This document shows positions 13,877 through 20,959 of a DNA stretch of 21,828 bases, piece after piece (position 1 is the stretch's first letter; every line of letters starts with the position of its first letter). Below the pieces are notes generated by a model. It was not told the origin of the DNA. It saw only the letters and a list, made by a program, of their open reading frames with translations, and did not search any database. Source of the stretch: Deltaproteobacteria bacterium (GTDB lineage: Bacteria > Myxococcota > Polyangia > Haliangiales > Haliangiaceae); assembly GCA_018262455.1 (NCBI GenBank), contig JAGSPR010000054.1, positions 1-21,828 of the forward strand. Reading direction: 5' to 3'. The position numbers and the translations under genes were made by a program.

Positions 13877-14824
13877 TCACGGCTCGTGCTGGGGCGGCGG
13901 TAGCTCGAGCGCGGCGCGGAAGTAGGCCGCGATCCCCAGCCCATCGTTGTCGATCCAGCTCCGCGGATCCGGTGGGTTGAACCGCCGGAACAGGTTGTGC
14001 TGGAGGAAGCGCTTCACGTCGACCCACAACGGGTAGTGCTCGACGGTGAGCGCCCACGTCCCGTGGACATGGTGCTGGTGATCCTCCTGCTCGCCGGTGA
14101 ACACATCGAGCTTGCCGACCGAGCCTTGCCGGTACCGTGCACGAGGCTGGGCCCGCGCGAACGCCGTGCACAGCGCGCGGTACGCGGCCGCGCTCGAGGC
14201 GCTGGCGACGCACGGCGGGATCAACAGGCCCATCGTCGAGTGCAGACTGACGCTGGCGTCGAAGTGAACCTCGGCCGCGAGCTTGATCAGCGCCGCCGTC
14301 TCGGGCTCGCTCGCCGGCGATGTGCCGCGATAGAACGAGTTCGTCGGATCGTCGGAGCCGGTCCGCCAGCCTCCAAAGGTCAGCCTCACCTGCTTCTGCG
14401 GCCCCGGGAGCGGGAAGTTCCGATTGAGATCGACCGCGTGCGCGTTGCTCCTCAGCGCGTGGAGGTCGCCCTCGCCCTGACACGCCCACGTCCGCTCGTA
14501 CCCGTCGGGGTTGAGCGACGGCAGGACCCAGAGGTCGGCGTGATCGAGCAGCGCCTCGAACGTCGGCGATCGCACGCGCTCGAGCAACCCGAGCGCGACC
14601 TCGGTCCCGATGTACTCCGGGCCATGGATCCCCGCACACACCAGCAGCGATCGGCGATCCGCCCCAGCACGTCGGCCGCGACATGGCACCCGGGCCGCGC
14701 GGATCGGCCGGCCCTCCACGCTCGCGCCGAGCACGTGGACCTCGCCCCTCGCAGACGCCGCGAGCTGGTCGAGTGCGTGTTCTCGCTGGGTCGGTGATCG
14801 GTAGCCGTCGAGCGCGCTCGCCAT
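13877..14824 (-). CDS. M14-family zinc carboxypeptidase
   Basis: Encodes 315 residues. Zinc ligands are His67 and Glu70 (HGPE) and His195 (SLHS). Asn134-Arg135 in DLNRNFP bind the substrate carboxylate, and Glu262 in LTVEHYP is the catalytic base. The spacing is very close to pancreatic carboxypeptidase A numbering (69, 72, 196, 270). No signal peptide is visible, so the enzyme may be cytoplasmic, as in the M14 succinylglutamate-desuccinylase-like or murein-peptide amidase branches. The substrate could be a peptide or a peptidoglycan fragment. TACACT lies 6 nt before the ATG, suggesting a leaderless transcript. It lies between a Cys-rich gene and the Lon gene, all on the minus strand. Confidence 0.9.
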   Translation of the reverse strand: MASALDGYRSPTQREHALDQLAASARGEVHVLGASVEGRPIRAARVPCRGRRAGADRRSLLVCAGIHGPEYIGTEVALGLLERVRSPTFEALLDHADLWVLPSLNPDGYERTWACQGEGDLHALRSNAHAVDLNRNFPLPGPQKQVRLTFGGWRTGSDDPTNSFYRGTSPASEPETAALIKLAAEVHFDASVSLHSTMGLLIPPCVASASSAAAYRALCTAFARAQPRARYRQGSVGKLDVFTGEQEDHQHHVHGTWALTVEHYPLWVDVKRFLQHNLFRRFNPPDPRSWIDNDGLGIAAYFRAALELPPPQHEP

Positions 14825-14830
14825 CCGACG

Positions 14831-14836
14831 AGTGTA
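14831..14836 (-). promoter_or_regulatory. Putative -10 element TACACT, leaderless start for the carboxypeptidase
   Basis: On the minus strand TACACT is followed by CGTCGG and then ATG (6-nt spacing). There is no Shine-Dalgarno within that gap. Confidence 0.4.
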
Positions 14837-14886
14837 TCGGTCCTGACGACGGCCGTGGCGCGCGTCGGACCACGGGCTGCCGCGGG

Positions 14887-15153
14887 TCAGGCTGGTGGGT
14901 CGAAATCGGCCAGTGGCGGAGGACAGGGTACGAGGTCGATCGCGGTGTCCTCGTCGGCGTCATCGAGCTCGAACTCGGTGGGGGCCTTGGCGAGATCGCA
15001 GCGCGCCTTCGACGCGCAGGCGCGGCCGCATGTCAGCGCGGTGGCTGGGCGGAACCGAGAGCAGCCGTGGACCAGCGCTCCGAGCGGCGTCTCGACGAAC
15101 TCGATCAGCTCCATCGTCTCGGTCGCTGGGCACGCAACTAGCGCTTTCGTCAT
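14887..15153 (-). CDS. Small Cys-rich protein, unrecognised
   Basis: Encodes 88 residues. Six Cys lie at 8, 31, 42, 46, 52 and 77; 42/46/52 form a CGRACASKARC cluster (CX3CX5C). The C-terminal third is strongly acidic (ELDDADEDTAIDL, 62-74). No signal peptide is present. Such a Cys array could bind a metal or Fe-S cluster, or form disulfides, but no family is recognised. The start is well supported: AGGAGG (15163-15158) with a 4-nt spacer before the ATG is the strongest ribosome-binding site in the window. The frame is open further upstream, but those residues are low-complexity. It is the first of three minus-strand genes (Cys-rich, M14, Lon) and divergent from the lipoprotein at 15400. Confidence 0.75.
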   Translation of the reverse strand: MTKALVACPATETMELIEFVETPLGALVHGCSRFRPATALTCGRACASKARCDLAKAPTEFELDDADEDTAIDLVPCPPPLADFDPPA

Positions 15154-15399
15154 GTGACCTCCTCGAAGAATTGTCGCCCTCCTGGCCGCCGTCGGGCTGT
15201 GGCGTTCCGTCGCGGACGCGCGGCCGGACCGCCACGATCGCCGCCGGCGAGGTTGACGCACTGCGTGGCGGTGACGATTCGAGTGGGCAGTCGCGAAGCC
15301 TGGCTGGCCATGGCTGTGGGGGTTGCCAGGCAGCGCGTGGCACAAGTCATCGTTTCTGCGCCGAATCCCGTTGGCATCGAGCGTGCTCGGGCGTTGGCC
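15154..15399. other. Divergent intergenic region, 246 bp, no gene supported
   Basis: The region separates the minus-strand Cys-rich gene from the plus-strand lipoprotein. It holds the AGGAGG of the Cys-rich gene and an inverted repeat GCCTGGC/GCCAGGC (15298-15304 and 15325-15331, 20-bp spacer). A GG-N10-GC arrangement (15373-15386) resembles sigma-54 sites only weakly. A plus-strand frame is open throughout, but its residues are Arg/Pro-rich and lack a ribosome-binding site. Confidence 0.5.
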
Positions 15400-16296
15400 A
15401 TGCGCGTCTTCCTACCTGGGTTCGTTGCAATGACGTTGATCGGATGCGCCGGGGCCGACTCGTCCCCGGACATCGAGGATCCCGAGAATGACGGGTTCCT
15501 GGTCGGAGACGCCAAGGCCGATGCCTTCGGGGTCGAAGACTTCAGCCCCGATGGCGCGGCGGTGCTCGAGCTCGTGAGCACGGCGTCGACCGCCAAGCTC
15601 CATGACGAGGTCGGGTTGTCGACGCGCGTCGCGGACTCGATCCTCGGCCAGCGCGCCATGCTCGGTGGCAAGATCGAGGACCTCGCGGATCTCGATGATG
15701 CAAGGTTCGTCGGCAAGACGGTGTTCAAGCGGCTGCTGCGCTTCGTCACCGACAACCACCTGTTCAAGACCTCGTTGCGCGTGCCGCTCGTGCTCGAAGA
15801 TGCCGACGGCAAGACCCTCTCGATCACGTCGTTCAACGAGCAAGCGAAGGCCGTCGGGGTGACGGGCTTCGCGCGCTACACGTTCGTCGATCCGGACACC
15901 CAGTTCTCCGACAAGATGTCCAGCTACGACATGCGACTCCAGGAGCTCGCGACCAAGGCGGGGATCACGATCGACGGGGAGATGATGCGGTTCGCCAGCT
16001 CGCTCGAGGACTACAAGATCGGCACGCAGGGCGTGTGCTACATCGGCGATCCGAAGGAGGCCGCGGATGTCTCGTCGTCCCAGGGCGACAGCATGATGGG
16101 CGACATGTACATCGTCTGGGGCTGGCGCCACCAGGAGACGACGTTCCTCGACGACGCGATCGAAGATGCCGACGCCGAGTTCGGCACGGACTGGTCCGGC
16201 TGGGACACCGCCAGCGACGATGTCCTGATCATGGCGACGAACAGCGACGGGGGCGACAACCCGAGCGGGGCCGTCGTCCCGCCGTGTCGACACTAG
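15400..16296 (+). CDS. Lipoprotein with helix-hairpin-helix-like domain
   Basis: Encodes 298 residues. The signal peptide ends in a lipobox LIGC with Cys16, so the mature protein is lipid-anchored. An acidic linker (17-48), including the run GDAKADAFG, is of the kind seen after the lipid Cys in several myxobacterial exported proteins (from memory). Residues about 52-115 resemble a helix-hairpin-helix domain: LELV..., then LSTRVADSILGQR, LADLDDARFVGKTVFKRLLRF. In cytoplasmic proteins this motif binds DNA; in secreted myxobacterial lipoproteins its role is unknown. The C-terminal half is not recognised and has Cys213 and Cys296, which might pair. The frame is open back to 15154, but only the Met at 15400 gives a signal peptide. 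No Shine-Dalgarno is apparent. GH13 follows after 42 bp on the same strand. Confidence 0.8.
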   Translation: MRVFLPGFVAMTLIGCAGADSSPDIEDPENDGFLVGDAKADAFGVEDFSPDGAAVLELVSTASTAKLHDEVGLSTRVADSILGQRAMLGGKIEDLADLDDARFVGKTVFKRLLRFVTDNHLFKTSLRVPLVLEDADGKTLSITSFNEQAKAVGVTGFARYTFVDPDTQFSDKMSSYDMRLQELATKAGITIDGEMMRFASSLEDYKIGTQGVCYIGDPKEAADVSSSQGDSMMGDMYIVWGWRHQETTFLDDAIEDADAEFGTDWSGWDTASDDVLIMATNSDGGDNPSGAVVPPCRH

Positions 16297-16338
16297 CTTC
16301 AGCTTCGATATGTTCGCCGCGCGTCGAGCGCCCTTGCC

Positions 16339-17823
16339 GTGAACCCGATCGTCCACGAGATCTTCACCTGGGTCTGGTTGGCCGACCTCTCGAGCCTCCA
16401 CGGTCGCGAGATCACGCTGGGCAACGTCCCCGACGAGGTGTGGGATGACGTTGCGCGACCGGGCATCGACTTCGTGTGGCTGATGGGCGTGTGGAAGCGC
16501 AGCCCGCTCGGCGCCCAGATCGCTCGCACCCACCCTTCGATGCAGGCCGCGCATCGCGCCGCCCTGCCAGGGCTCGCCGACGCGGACGTGGTGGGCTCCG
16601 CCTACTGCGTTGCCGACTACGTGGTCGATCGCCGGCTCGGGGGGGAGTCCGGCCTCGCGCTCGCGCGCGCCGCGCTCGCACGGCGTGGCGTCCGCCTGGT
16701 GCTCGATCTCGTCCCCAACCACGTGGCTCCGGACCATCCGTGGGTCCACGACCACCCCGAGTTCTTCATCGAGGGCACCCCGGCCGATCTCGCGCGCGAG
16801 CCGCACGCGTACCTCCAGATCGGGGATCGCGTGCTGGCCTGCGGGCGCGATCCGTACTTCCCGGCGTGGCCCGAGGTGCTCCAGCTCGACGCATCCCACG
16901 TCGGGCTGCGCGCGGCGATGGTCGAGCTGGTCGCCGGCCTGACCCGGCGCTGCGACGGCGTGCGCTGCGACATGGCCATGCTGGTGCTCGACGACGTGTT
17001 CGCGCGCACCTGGGGTGACCGCGCCAGCGGCGGTCCGCACCCCGACGGCGGTCGCGGCTACTGGCCGAGGATCATCGGCGCGACCAGGCACGTCCGCCCC
17101 GACTTCGCGTTCTGGGCAGAGGCCTACTGGGATCTCGAGCCGGTGCTGCTCGAGCAAGGCTTCGATGCCTGCTACGACAAGCGGCTCTACGATCGGCTCG
17201 TGCAGGGCTCGGTCGAGGGCGCGATCGACGTCGCCTCCGTCCGAGCGCATCTCGGCGCGGATCTCGGCCACCAGCGCCGCACGATCCGGTTCGTGGAGAA
17301 CCACGACGAGCCGAGGGCCGCGTCGCTGCTGGATCCCGCGGCTCATCGCGCCGCGCTCGCGGCGGTGTTCACGCTGCCCGGCATCGCCCTGCTCCACGAG
17401 GGGGAGGCAGACGGACGGCGCATCCGGATCCCGGTCACGCTCGGCCGCCGACCTGCCGAGCCGCCCGACCTCGAGCTGCGGGCCTTCGTCGCGCTCCTGC
17501 TGGCCGCGCTCGCCGGTGGGATGCGTCGTGGGGTGTGGTCGCTCGCCCCGATCCGGGGCTGGCCCGACAACGCGAGCGCGGAGCGGCTGCTCGGCTGGAC
17601 CTGGACGGCTGCGGACCACCGCCACCTCGTCGTCGTGAACCCGACCGCGGCGCGGGCCGATGGGCGGGTTGGGATCCCGTGGACCGATCTCGAGGGTCGT
17701 ACGATCCGCCTCGACGATCTGCTGTCGGGTCAGCGCTTCGAACGCGAGGGCGGACCGCTTGCCTCCGACGGGCTCTACGTGGCGCTCGAGGGTCACGGCG
17801 TGCACTGCTTCCAGGTCACCTGA
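16339..17823 (+). CDS. GH13 alpha-amylase-family glycoside hydrolase
   Basis: Encodes 494 residues from a GTG start. The four GH13 regions are present: DLVPNH (123-128); DGVRCD with Arg209 and nucleophile Asp211; FWAEAYW with acid/base Glu261; and ENHDEPR with transition-state Asp323. An N-terminal VWLMGVW segment and a C-terminal beta-domain (about 420-494) complete the fold. No signal peptide is seen, so it is cytoplasmic. The subgroup is not one of the well-studied amylases; hydrolysis or transglycosylation of alpha-1,4-glucan or trehalose-related sugar is likely, and the exact reaction is unknown. TATGTT at 16309-16314 could be the -10 of a short leader. No Shine-Dalgarno precedes the GTG. 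The next gene on the strand is a secreted GH5 enzyme. Confidence 0.9.
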   Translation: MNPIVHEIFTWVWLADLSSLHGREITLGNVPDEVWDDVARPGIDFVWLMGVWKRSPLGAQIARTHPSMQAAHRAALPGLADADVVGSAYCVADYVVDRRLGGESGLALARAALARRGVRLVLDLVPNHVAPDHPWVHDHPEFFIEGTPADLAREPHAYLQIGDRVLACGRDPYFPAWPEVLQLDASHVGLRAAMVELVAGLTRRCDGVRCDMAMLVLDDVFARTWGDRASGGPHPDGGRGYWPRIIGATRHVRPDFAFWAEAYWDLEPVLLEQGFDACYDKRLYDRLVQGSVEGAIDVASVRAHLGADLGHQRRTIRFVENHDEPRAASLLDPAAHRAALAAVFTLPGIALLHEGEADGRRIRIPVTLGRRPAEPPDLELRAFVALLLAALAGGMRRGVWSLAPIRGWPDNASAERLLGWTWTAADHRHLVVVNPTAARADGRVGIPWTDLEGRTIRLDDLLSGQRFEREGGPLASDGLYVALEGHGVHCFQVT

Positions 17824-17871
17824 GGCCCGGGTCACGCCGAAACCCCGTCGCCGATTGCGCGCCCGCGTGCC

Positions 17872-17877
17872 TATACT
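17872..17877 (+). promoter_or_regulatory. Putative -10 element TATACT, leaderless start for the GH5 gene
   Basis: TATACT is a near-consensus -10, exactly 7 nt before the ATG at 17885, in an otherwise G/C-rich 61-bp gap after GH13. This indicates a separate promoter for the GH5 gene rather than simple read-through. Confidence 0.5.
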
Positions 17878-17884
17878 CCGCGCC

Positions 17885-19288
17885 ATGCCACGCGCCCCGC
17901 AGCTGCTCGTCGTGTTCGTCGTGGCATGCGGGGGCGGCGGCGACCCGGCTCCGCGGACCGCACCGCTGTGGTCGGATGGCACGCACCTGCGCGATGCCGA
18001 CGGCCGGATCGCGCTGCTGCGCGGCATCAACGCGCGGATCGACGGCGTGTTCGACGTCCGGTTCGACGATGGCCGCACCGCGCTCGAGCCGCTCCCGCCG
18101 CTCGACGCGACGGACTGTCAGCGGATGCGCGCGCTCGGGTTCGACCTGCTGCGGCTGCCGATCAACTGGAGCGGGATCGAGCCGTCGCAAGGGACCTACG
18201 ATGATGCGTACCTCGGCCGGGTCGATGCGGCGGTCCGATGTGCCGCCGATGCCGGACTGGTCGTCCTGATCGATCTCCACCAGGATGCGTACTCCAAGGA
18301 GATCGGAGAGGACGGCGCGCCGCTGTGGGCGATCCAGCCGGCCCCGACGATGCTGCTCCAGGGCCCGCTGACCGACCTCGACGCCCGACGCACGTCGGGG
18401 CAGGTCACCGACGCGTTCGCCACGTTCTTCGATCCCGCCGACCCGGCCGGGCTGCAGGCGGCGTTCTTCGACGTGCTCGACCTGGTGGCCACCCGCTGGG
18501 CGACCGACCCGGCGGTGATCGGCTTCGAGCTCTACAACGAGCCGCCCGTCGGCCAGCCCGCCGTCGACGTGTTCAGCGCGGCCGCCGCAGCGCGCGTCCG
18601 TGCCGCGGCCCCCGGCAAGCTGGTGATGTTCGAGCCGAGCGCGGTCCGCAACCTGTTCGACTTCGCCCCCAAGCCCGCCGCGCCGTTCGCGACGCAGGAC
18701 GCGGTCTACGCGCCCCACATCTACACCTACGTGTTCTACCTCGACCAGACCCGGCTCGAGCAGCTCCAGCCCGCCGACCTCGAGGCGAGCGTGCAGGCAG
18801 CGCGCGCCGAATCCGCCGGGTGGAACACGCCGATCTTGATCGGCGAGTACGGGATCGGGCCGACCCAGCCCAACGCCGACGTATGGATGGGCGTCCAGGC
18901 CGAGCTTCACGACGCGTACCTGGCGAGCGATGCGTTCTGGCTGTGGAAGGAGAACAGTCAGGGCGCGTGGGGCGTCCACGACCACGCGGTGGACGGCAGC
19001 GGCGGCGATGTGTGGACCGAACGGCCCCAGGTGGTCGCGTGGATCTCGCGCATCCACGCGGCGCGGATCGCCGGCACGGTGGTCGCCAACCGCTACGATC
19101 GGATCACCGGCAGCCTCCACCTCGAGGTCGCGAACACCGGCGGCGTCGCCCACGAGATCTACATCCCGGAGCGCGCGGCGGCGAGCTTCGCGATCACGTG
19201 CGACGGCGACGAGGCCGACGTCGTGCGCGATGCCGCCACCGGGCTGGTCTCGATCGTCTGCGACAGCGTCGTCGAAGTGACGCCCTAG
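17885..19288 (+). CDS. Lipoprotein GH5 glycoside hydrolase, endoglycoceramidase-like
   Basis: Encodes 467 residues. The signal peptide ends with lipobox VVAC (Cys15) followed by GGGG, so it is a lipoprotein at the cell envelope. A GH5 TIM barrel follows: LRGIN (45-49), LRLPINW (89-95), DLHQDAYS (130-137), acid/base Glu219 in ELYNEPP, APHIYTY (276-282) and nucleophile Glu321 in IGEYG. The DLHQD and following G..GAPLWA pattern resembles endoglycoceramidase-related GH5 enzymes, which release oligosaccharide from glycosphingolipids. Other beta-glycosides are possible. A C-terminal beta-sandwich (about 395-467) with two Cys is like the accessory domain of that group. The frame is open upstream to 17660, inside the GH13 gene; 17885 is chosen for the signal peptide and the TATACT box. 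Its TAG stop shares bases with the convergent kinase stop. Confidence 0.88.
   Translation: MPRAPQLLVVFVVACGGGGDPAPRTAPLWSDGTHLRDADGRIALLRGINARIDGVFDVRFDDGRTALEPLPPLDATDCQRMRALGFDLLRLPINWSGIEPSQGTYDDAYLGRVDAAVRCAADAGLVVLIDLHQDAYSKEIGEDGAPLWAIQPAPTMLLQGPLTDLDARRTSGQVTDAFATFFDPADPAGLQAAFFDVLDLVATRWATDPAVIGFELYNEPPVGQPAVDVFSAAAAARVRAAAPGKLVMFEPSAVRNLFDFAPKPAAPFATQDAVYAPHIYTYVFYLDQTRLEQLQPADLEASVQAARAESAGWNTPILIGEYGIGPTQPNADVWMGVQAELHDAYLASDAFWLWKENSQGAWGVHDHAVDGSGGDVWTERPQVVAWISRIHAARIAGTVVANRYDRITGSLHLEVANTGGVAHEIYIPERAAASFAITCDGDEADVVRDAATGLVSIVCDSVVEVTP
19285..19288. other. Palindromic CTAG shared by two convergent stop codons
   Basis: The GH5 stop TAG is 19286-19288 and the kinase stop TAG (minus) is 19287-19285. 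Each lies in the same palindrome CTAG, so the genes overlap by 4 bp end-to-end with no room for a terminator between them. Confidence 0.9.
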
Positions 19289-20733
19289 GTCGGGAGCTCC
19301 GACATGGAGGCACGTGACGTGCGGTAGCGGACCATCGTGCCCGCGATCCCGTCCCACAGCGCGCGCTTGCCGGCGACGCGCGCCGACGCGTAGAGCAGCA
19401 TCAGGATGCCGATCGCGCTCACCAGCGCGCTGAGCAGCCCACCGACGTCGTTCGTGATCCGGAGGCCGGTCCCCGCCGCAGGGTCGTTGATCCACAGCGC
19501 GAGCCACGGCGGGCCGTACATCGCGAGCGCACGGTAAGTCGCGCGCAGGAACGACGGCCGGGCCGAGGTCGCGACGTCGACCACCTCCAGCTCGAGCAGG
19601 GCCTTGCCGAACGTGCGCCCCCACCGCGACAGCGCGATCGCCTGGTAGGCCGCGAACGCCGGGAGCAGGCTCGTGAAGTCCATGGTGATGGTCAGGGAAC
19701 CAGCGAAGAGACCGGCGACGAAACCGGCGAGCGCGAAGACGATCCCGAGGACGACCGCGACGAACCCGAAGTCGATGGCGGTCGCGACGCTGCGCGCCCA
19801 GAATCCGGCGGGCTGGGTGTGCACCGCCGAGGCGAGCTCGATCGCGCGCAGCAGCTCGTCGTAGCTGGCGAACCGATCCTCCGGACGCGACGCCATCATC
19901 TTCGCGCACAGGCTGTCGATCGCGCCGATCTGGGTGCGCGGTTGGCCGCGGCGAGGCAGCGTCGGACGCGCCGCGGTGGCGTGCAGCGTGACCAGCTCGG
20001 CGACGCTGTCTGCTTGAAACGGCGGGCGCCCCGAGACCAGGTGGAACAGCGTCGCGCCGAGCGCGTAGATGTCGGCACGAAAATCGATCGGCTCGCCCCG
20101 CGCTTGTTCGGGCGCCATGTAGAGCGGCGTGCCCGCGAGCGACGTCTGCGCGACCGGCCCCGCGGTGACTCCCTCCGGTGCGCCCGCGACGAGCCCGAAG
20201 TCGAGCACCTTGATCTCGCCGTGCCCGTCGATCATCAGGTTCGACGGCTTGAGGTCGCGGTGCGTGAAGCCGCTGCGCTGCGCTTCGCGCACGCCGAGCG
20301 CGGCCGCGCGGATCGCCGCGAGCGCGGCGTCGACCGACAGCGGGCCATCCGCGATCCGCTCCGCGAGCGTCTTGCCCGTGACGAGCTCCATCGCGAAGTA
20401 CAGCCGCCCGGCTTCCTCGCCGACGAAGTAGATGTGCGCGACGTTGGGATGGCTGATCCGCGCCTGCGCGCGGGCCTCGCGGATCAGCCGATCGCGGCGC
20501 GTCGGATCGCGGGCCACATCCTCGGGCAGCACCTTGATCGCGACCGGCCGATCGAGCGCGAGGTCGGTCGCGAGGTAGACCTCGCCCATGCCACCGGCAC
20601 CGAGGGGCCGTTCGATCCGGAAGTGCCCGAGCCGCTGGCCGCTCGAGAGCGCGGCAGAACCTGACGGGGCCGGGCCTGCGAGCGCTGGCGTTCCCGCACC
20701 CGCGGCCAGCGTGTCGTCGAGCTCGGGTCGCAC
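19285..20733 (-). CDS. Membrane Ser/Thr protein kinase with C-terminal RDD domain
   Basis: Encodes 482 residues from a GTG start. The bacterial Hanks-type kinase core spans about 38-300: glycine loop GAGGMGEV (45-52), Lys67 in AIKVLP, Glu86, HRDLKPSN with catalytic Asp160, DFG (178-180) and APE (207-209). All key residues are present, so it should be active. Residues about 310-470 form an RDD-type membrane domain beginning GFWARSVATAIDFGF, with several hydrophobic helices. The kinase domain is thus cytoplasmic, anchored by RDD instead of the more common single helix plus PASTA repeats. TATGGT lies 6 nt before the GTG, fitting a leaderless transcript. The convergent GH5 gene ends in the same CTAG. 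Confidence 0.93.
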   Translation of the reverse strand: MRPELDDTLAAGAGTPALAGPAPSGSAALSSGQRLGHFRIERPLGAGGMGEVYLATDLALDRPVAIKVLPEDVARDPTRRDRLIREARAQARISHPNVAHIYFVGEEAGRLYFAMELVTGKTLAERIADGPLSVDAALAAIRAAALGVREAQRSGFTHRDLKPSNLMIDGHGEIKVLDFGLVAGAPEGVTAGPVAQTSLAGTPLYMAPEQARGEPIDFRADIYALGATLFHLVSGRPPFQADSVAELVTLHATAARPTLPRRGQPRTQIGAIDSLCAKMMASRPEDRFASYDELLRAIELASAVHTQPAGFWARSVATAIDFGFVAVVLGIVFALAGFVAGLFAGSLTITMDFTSLLPAFAAYQAIALSRWGRTFGKALLELEVVDVATSARPSFLRATYRALAMYGPPWLALWINDPAAGTGLRITNDVGGLLSALVSAIGILMLLYASARVAGKRALWDGIAGTMVRYRTSRASMSELPT

Positions 20734-20739
20734 CGAGGG

Positions 20740-20745
20740 ACCATA
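20740..20745 (-). promoter_or_regulatory. Putative -10 element TATGGT, leaderless start for the kinase
   Basis: On the minus strand TATGGT, then CCCTCG, then GTG start (6-nt spacing). There is no Shine-Dalgarno. Same geometry as the other candidate leaderless genes of the window. Confidence 0.4.
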
Positions 20746-20778
20746 CCCGTCGAGGCGGGCGGTTCGAGCACCTTTGTC

Positions 20779-20802
20779 GAGGATTCAGCTGTTGAGGATT
20801 CA
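20779..20802. repeat. Direct repeat GAGGATTCA x2
   Basis: GAGGATTCA at 20779-20787 and 20794-20802, 15 bp apart, in the 226-bp divergent gap between the kinase and the secreted protein at 20960. Spacing near 1.5 helical turns would place them on opposite DNA faces. Possible regulator sites; nothing further identifies the binder. Confidence 0.4.
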
Positions 20803-20907
20803 ACGCACTTCGGCTCGAGCGCTTGCTGTGAAGAATCCCGTCCGCGAGCGTCAACCCGTGTTCACGTTCGAGGCCTCGAGGCGCGCCTCCGCCGTGTGTC
20901 TCGCTGC

Positions 20908-20922
20908 TGGCACGGGATGTGG
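20908..20922 (+). promoter_or_regulatory. Partial sigma-54-like promoter before the secreted protein
   Basis: TGGCACG (20908-20914) is an exact -24 box. After GG and 10 bases the -12 dinucleotide is GG, not GC (TGTGGA), a mismatch at a nearly invariant base. A start near 20933 would give a 27-nt leader containing AGAGG, similar to the DUF883-like gene. It is weaker than the site at 1985-1999. Confidence 0.25.
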
Positions 20923-20959
20923 ACACGTCGCGCCGTATCCATTGAAAGAGGTCCCTGTC

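Noticed and set aside
15372..15387. Second sigma-54-like site before the lipoprotein (TGGCATCGAGCGTGCT)
   Set aside because: GG-N10-GC is frequent by chance in G/C-rich DNA, the CACG part is lost and the predicted start would fall almost on the ATG.
15412..18078. Minus-strand open frame of about 888 codons
   Set aside because: Covers the lipoprotein and GH13 genes antisense; repetitive Arg/Glu/His composition and no domain.
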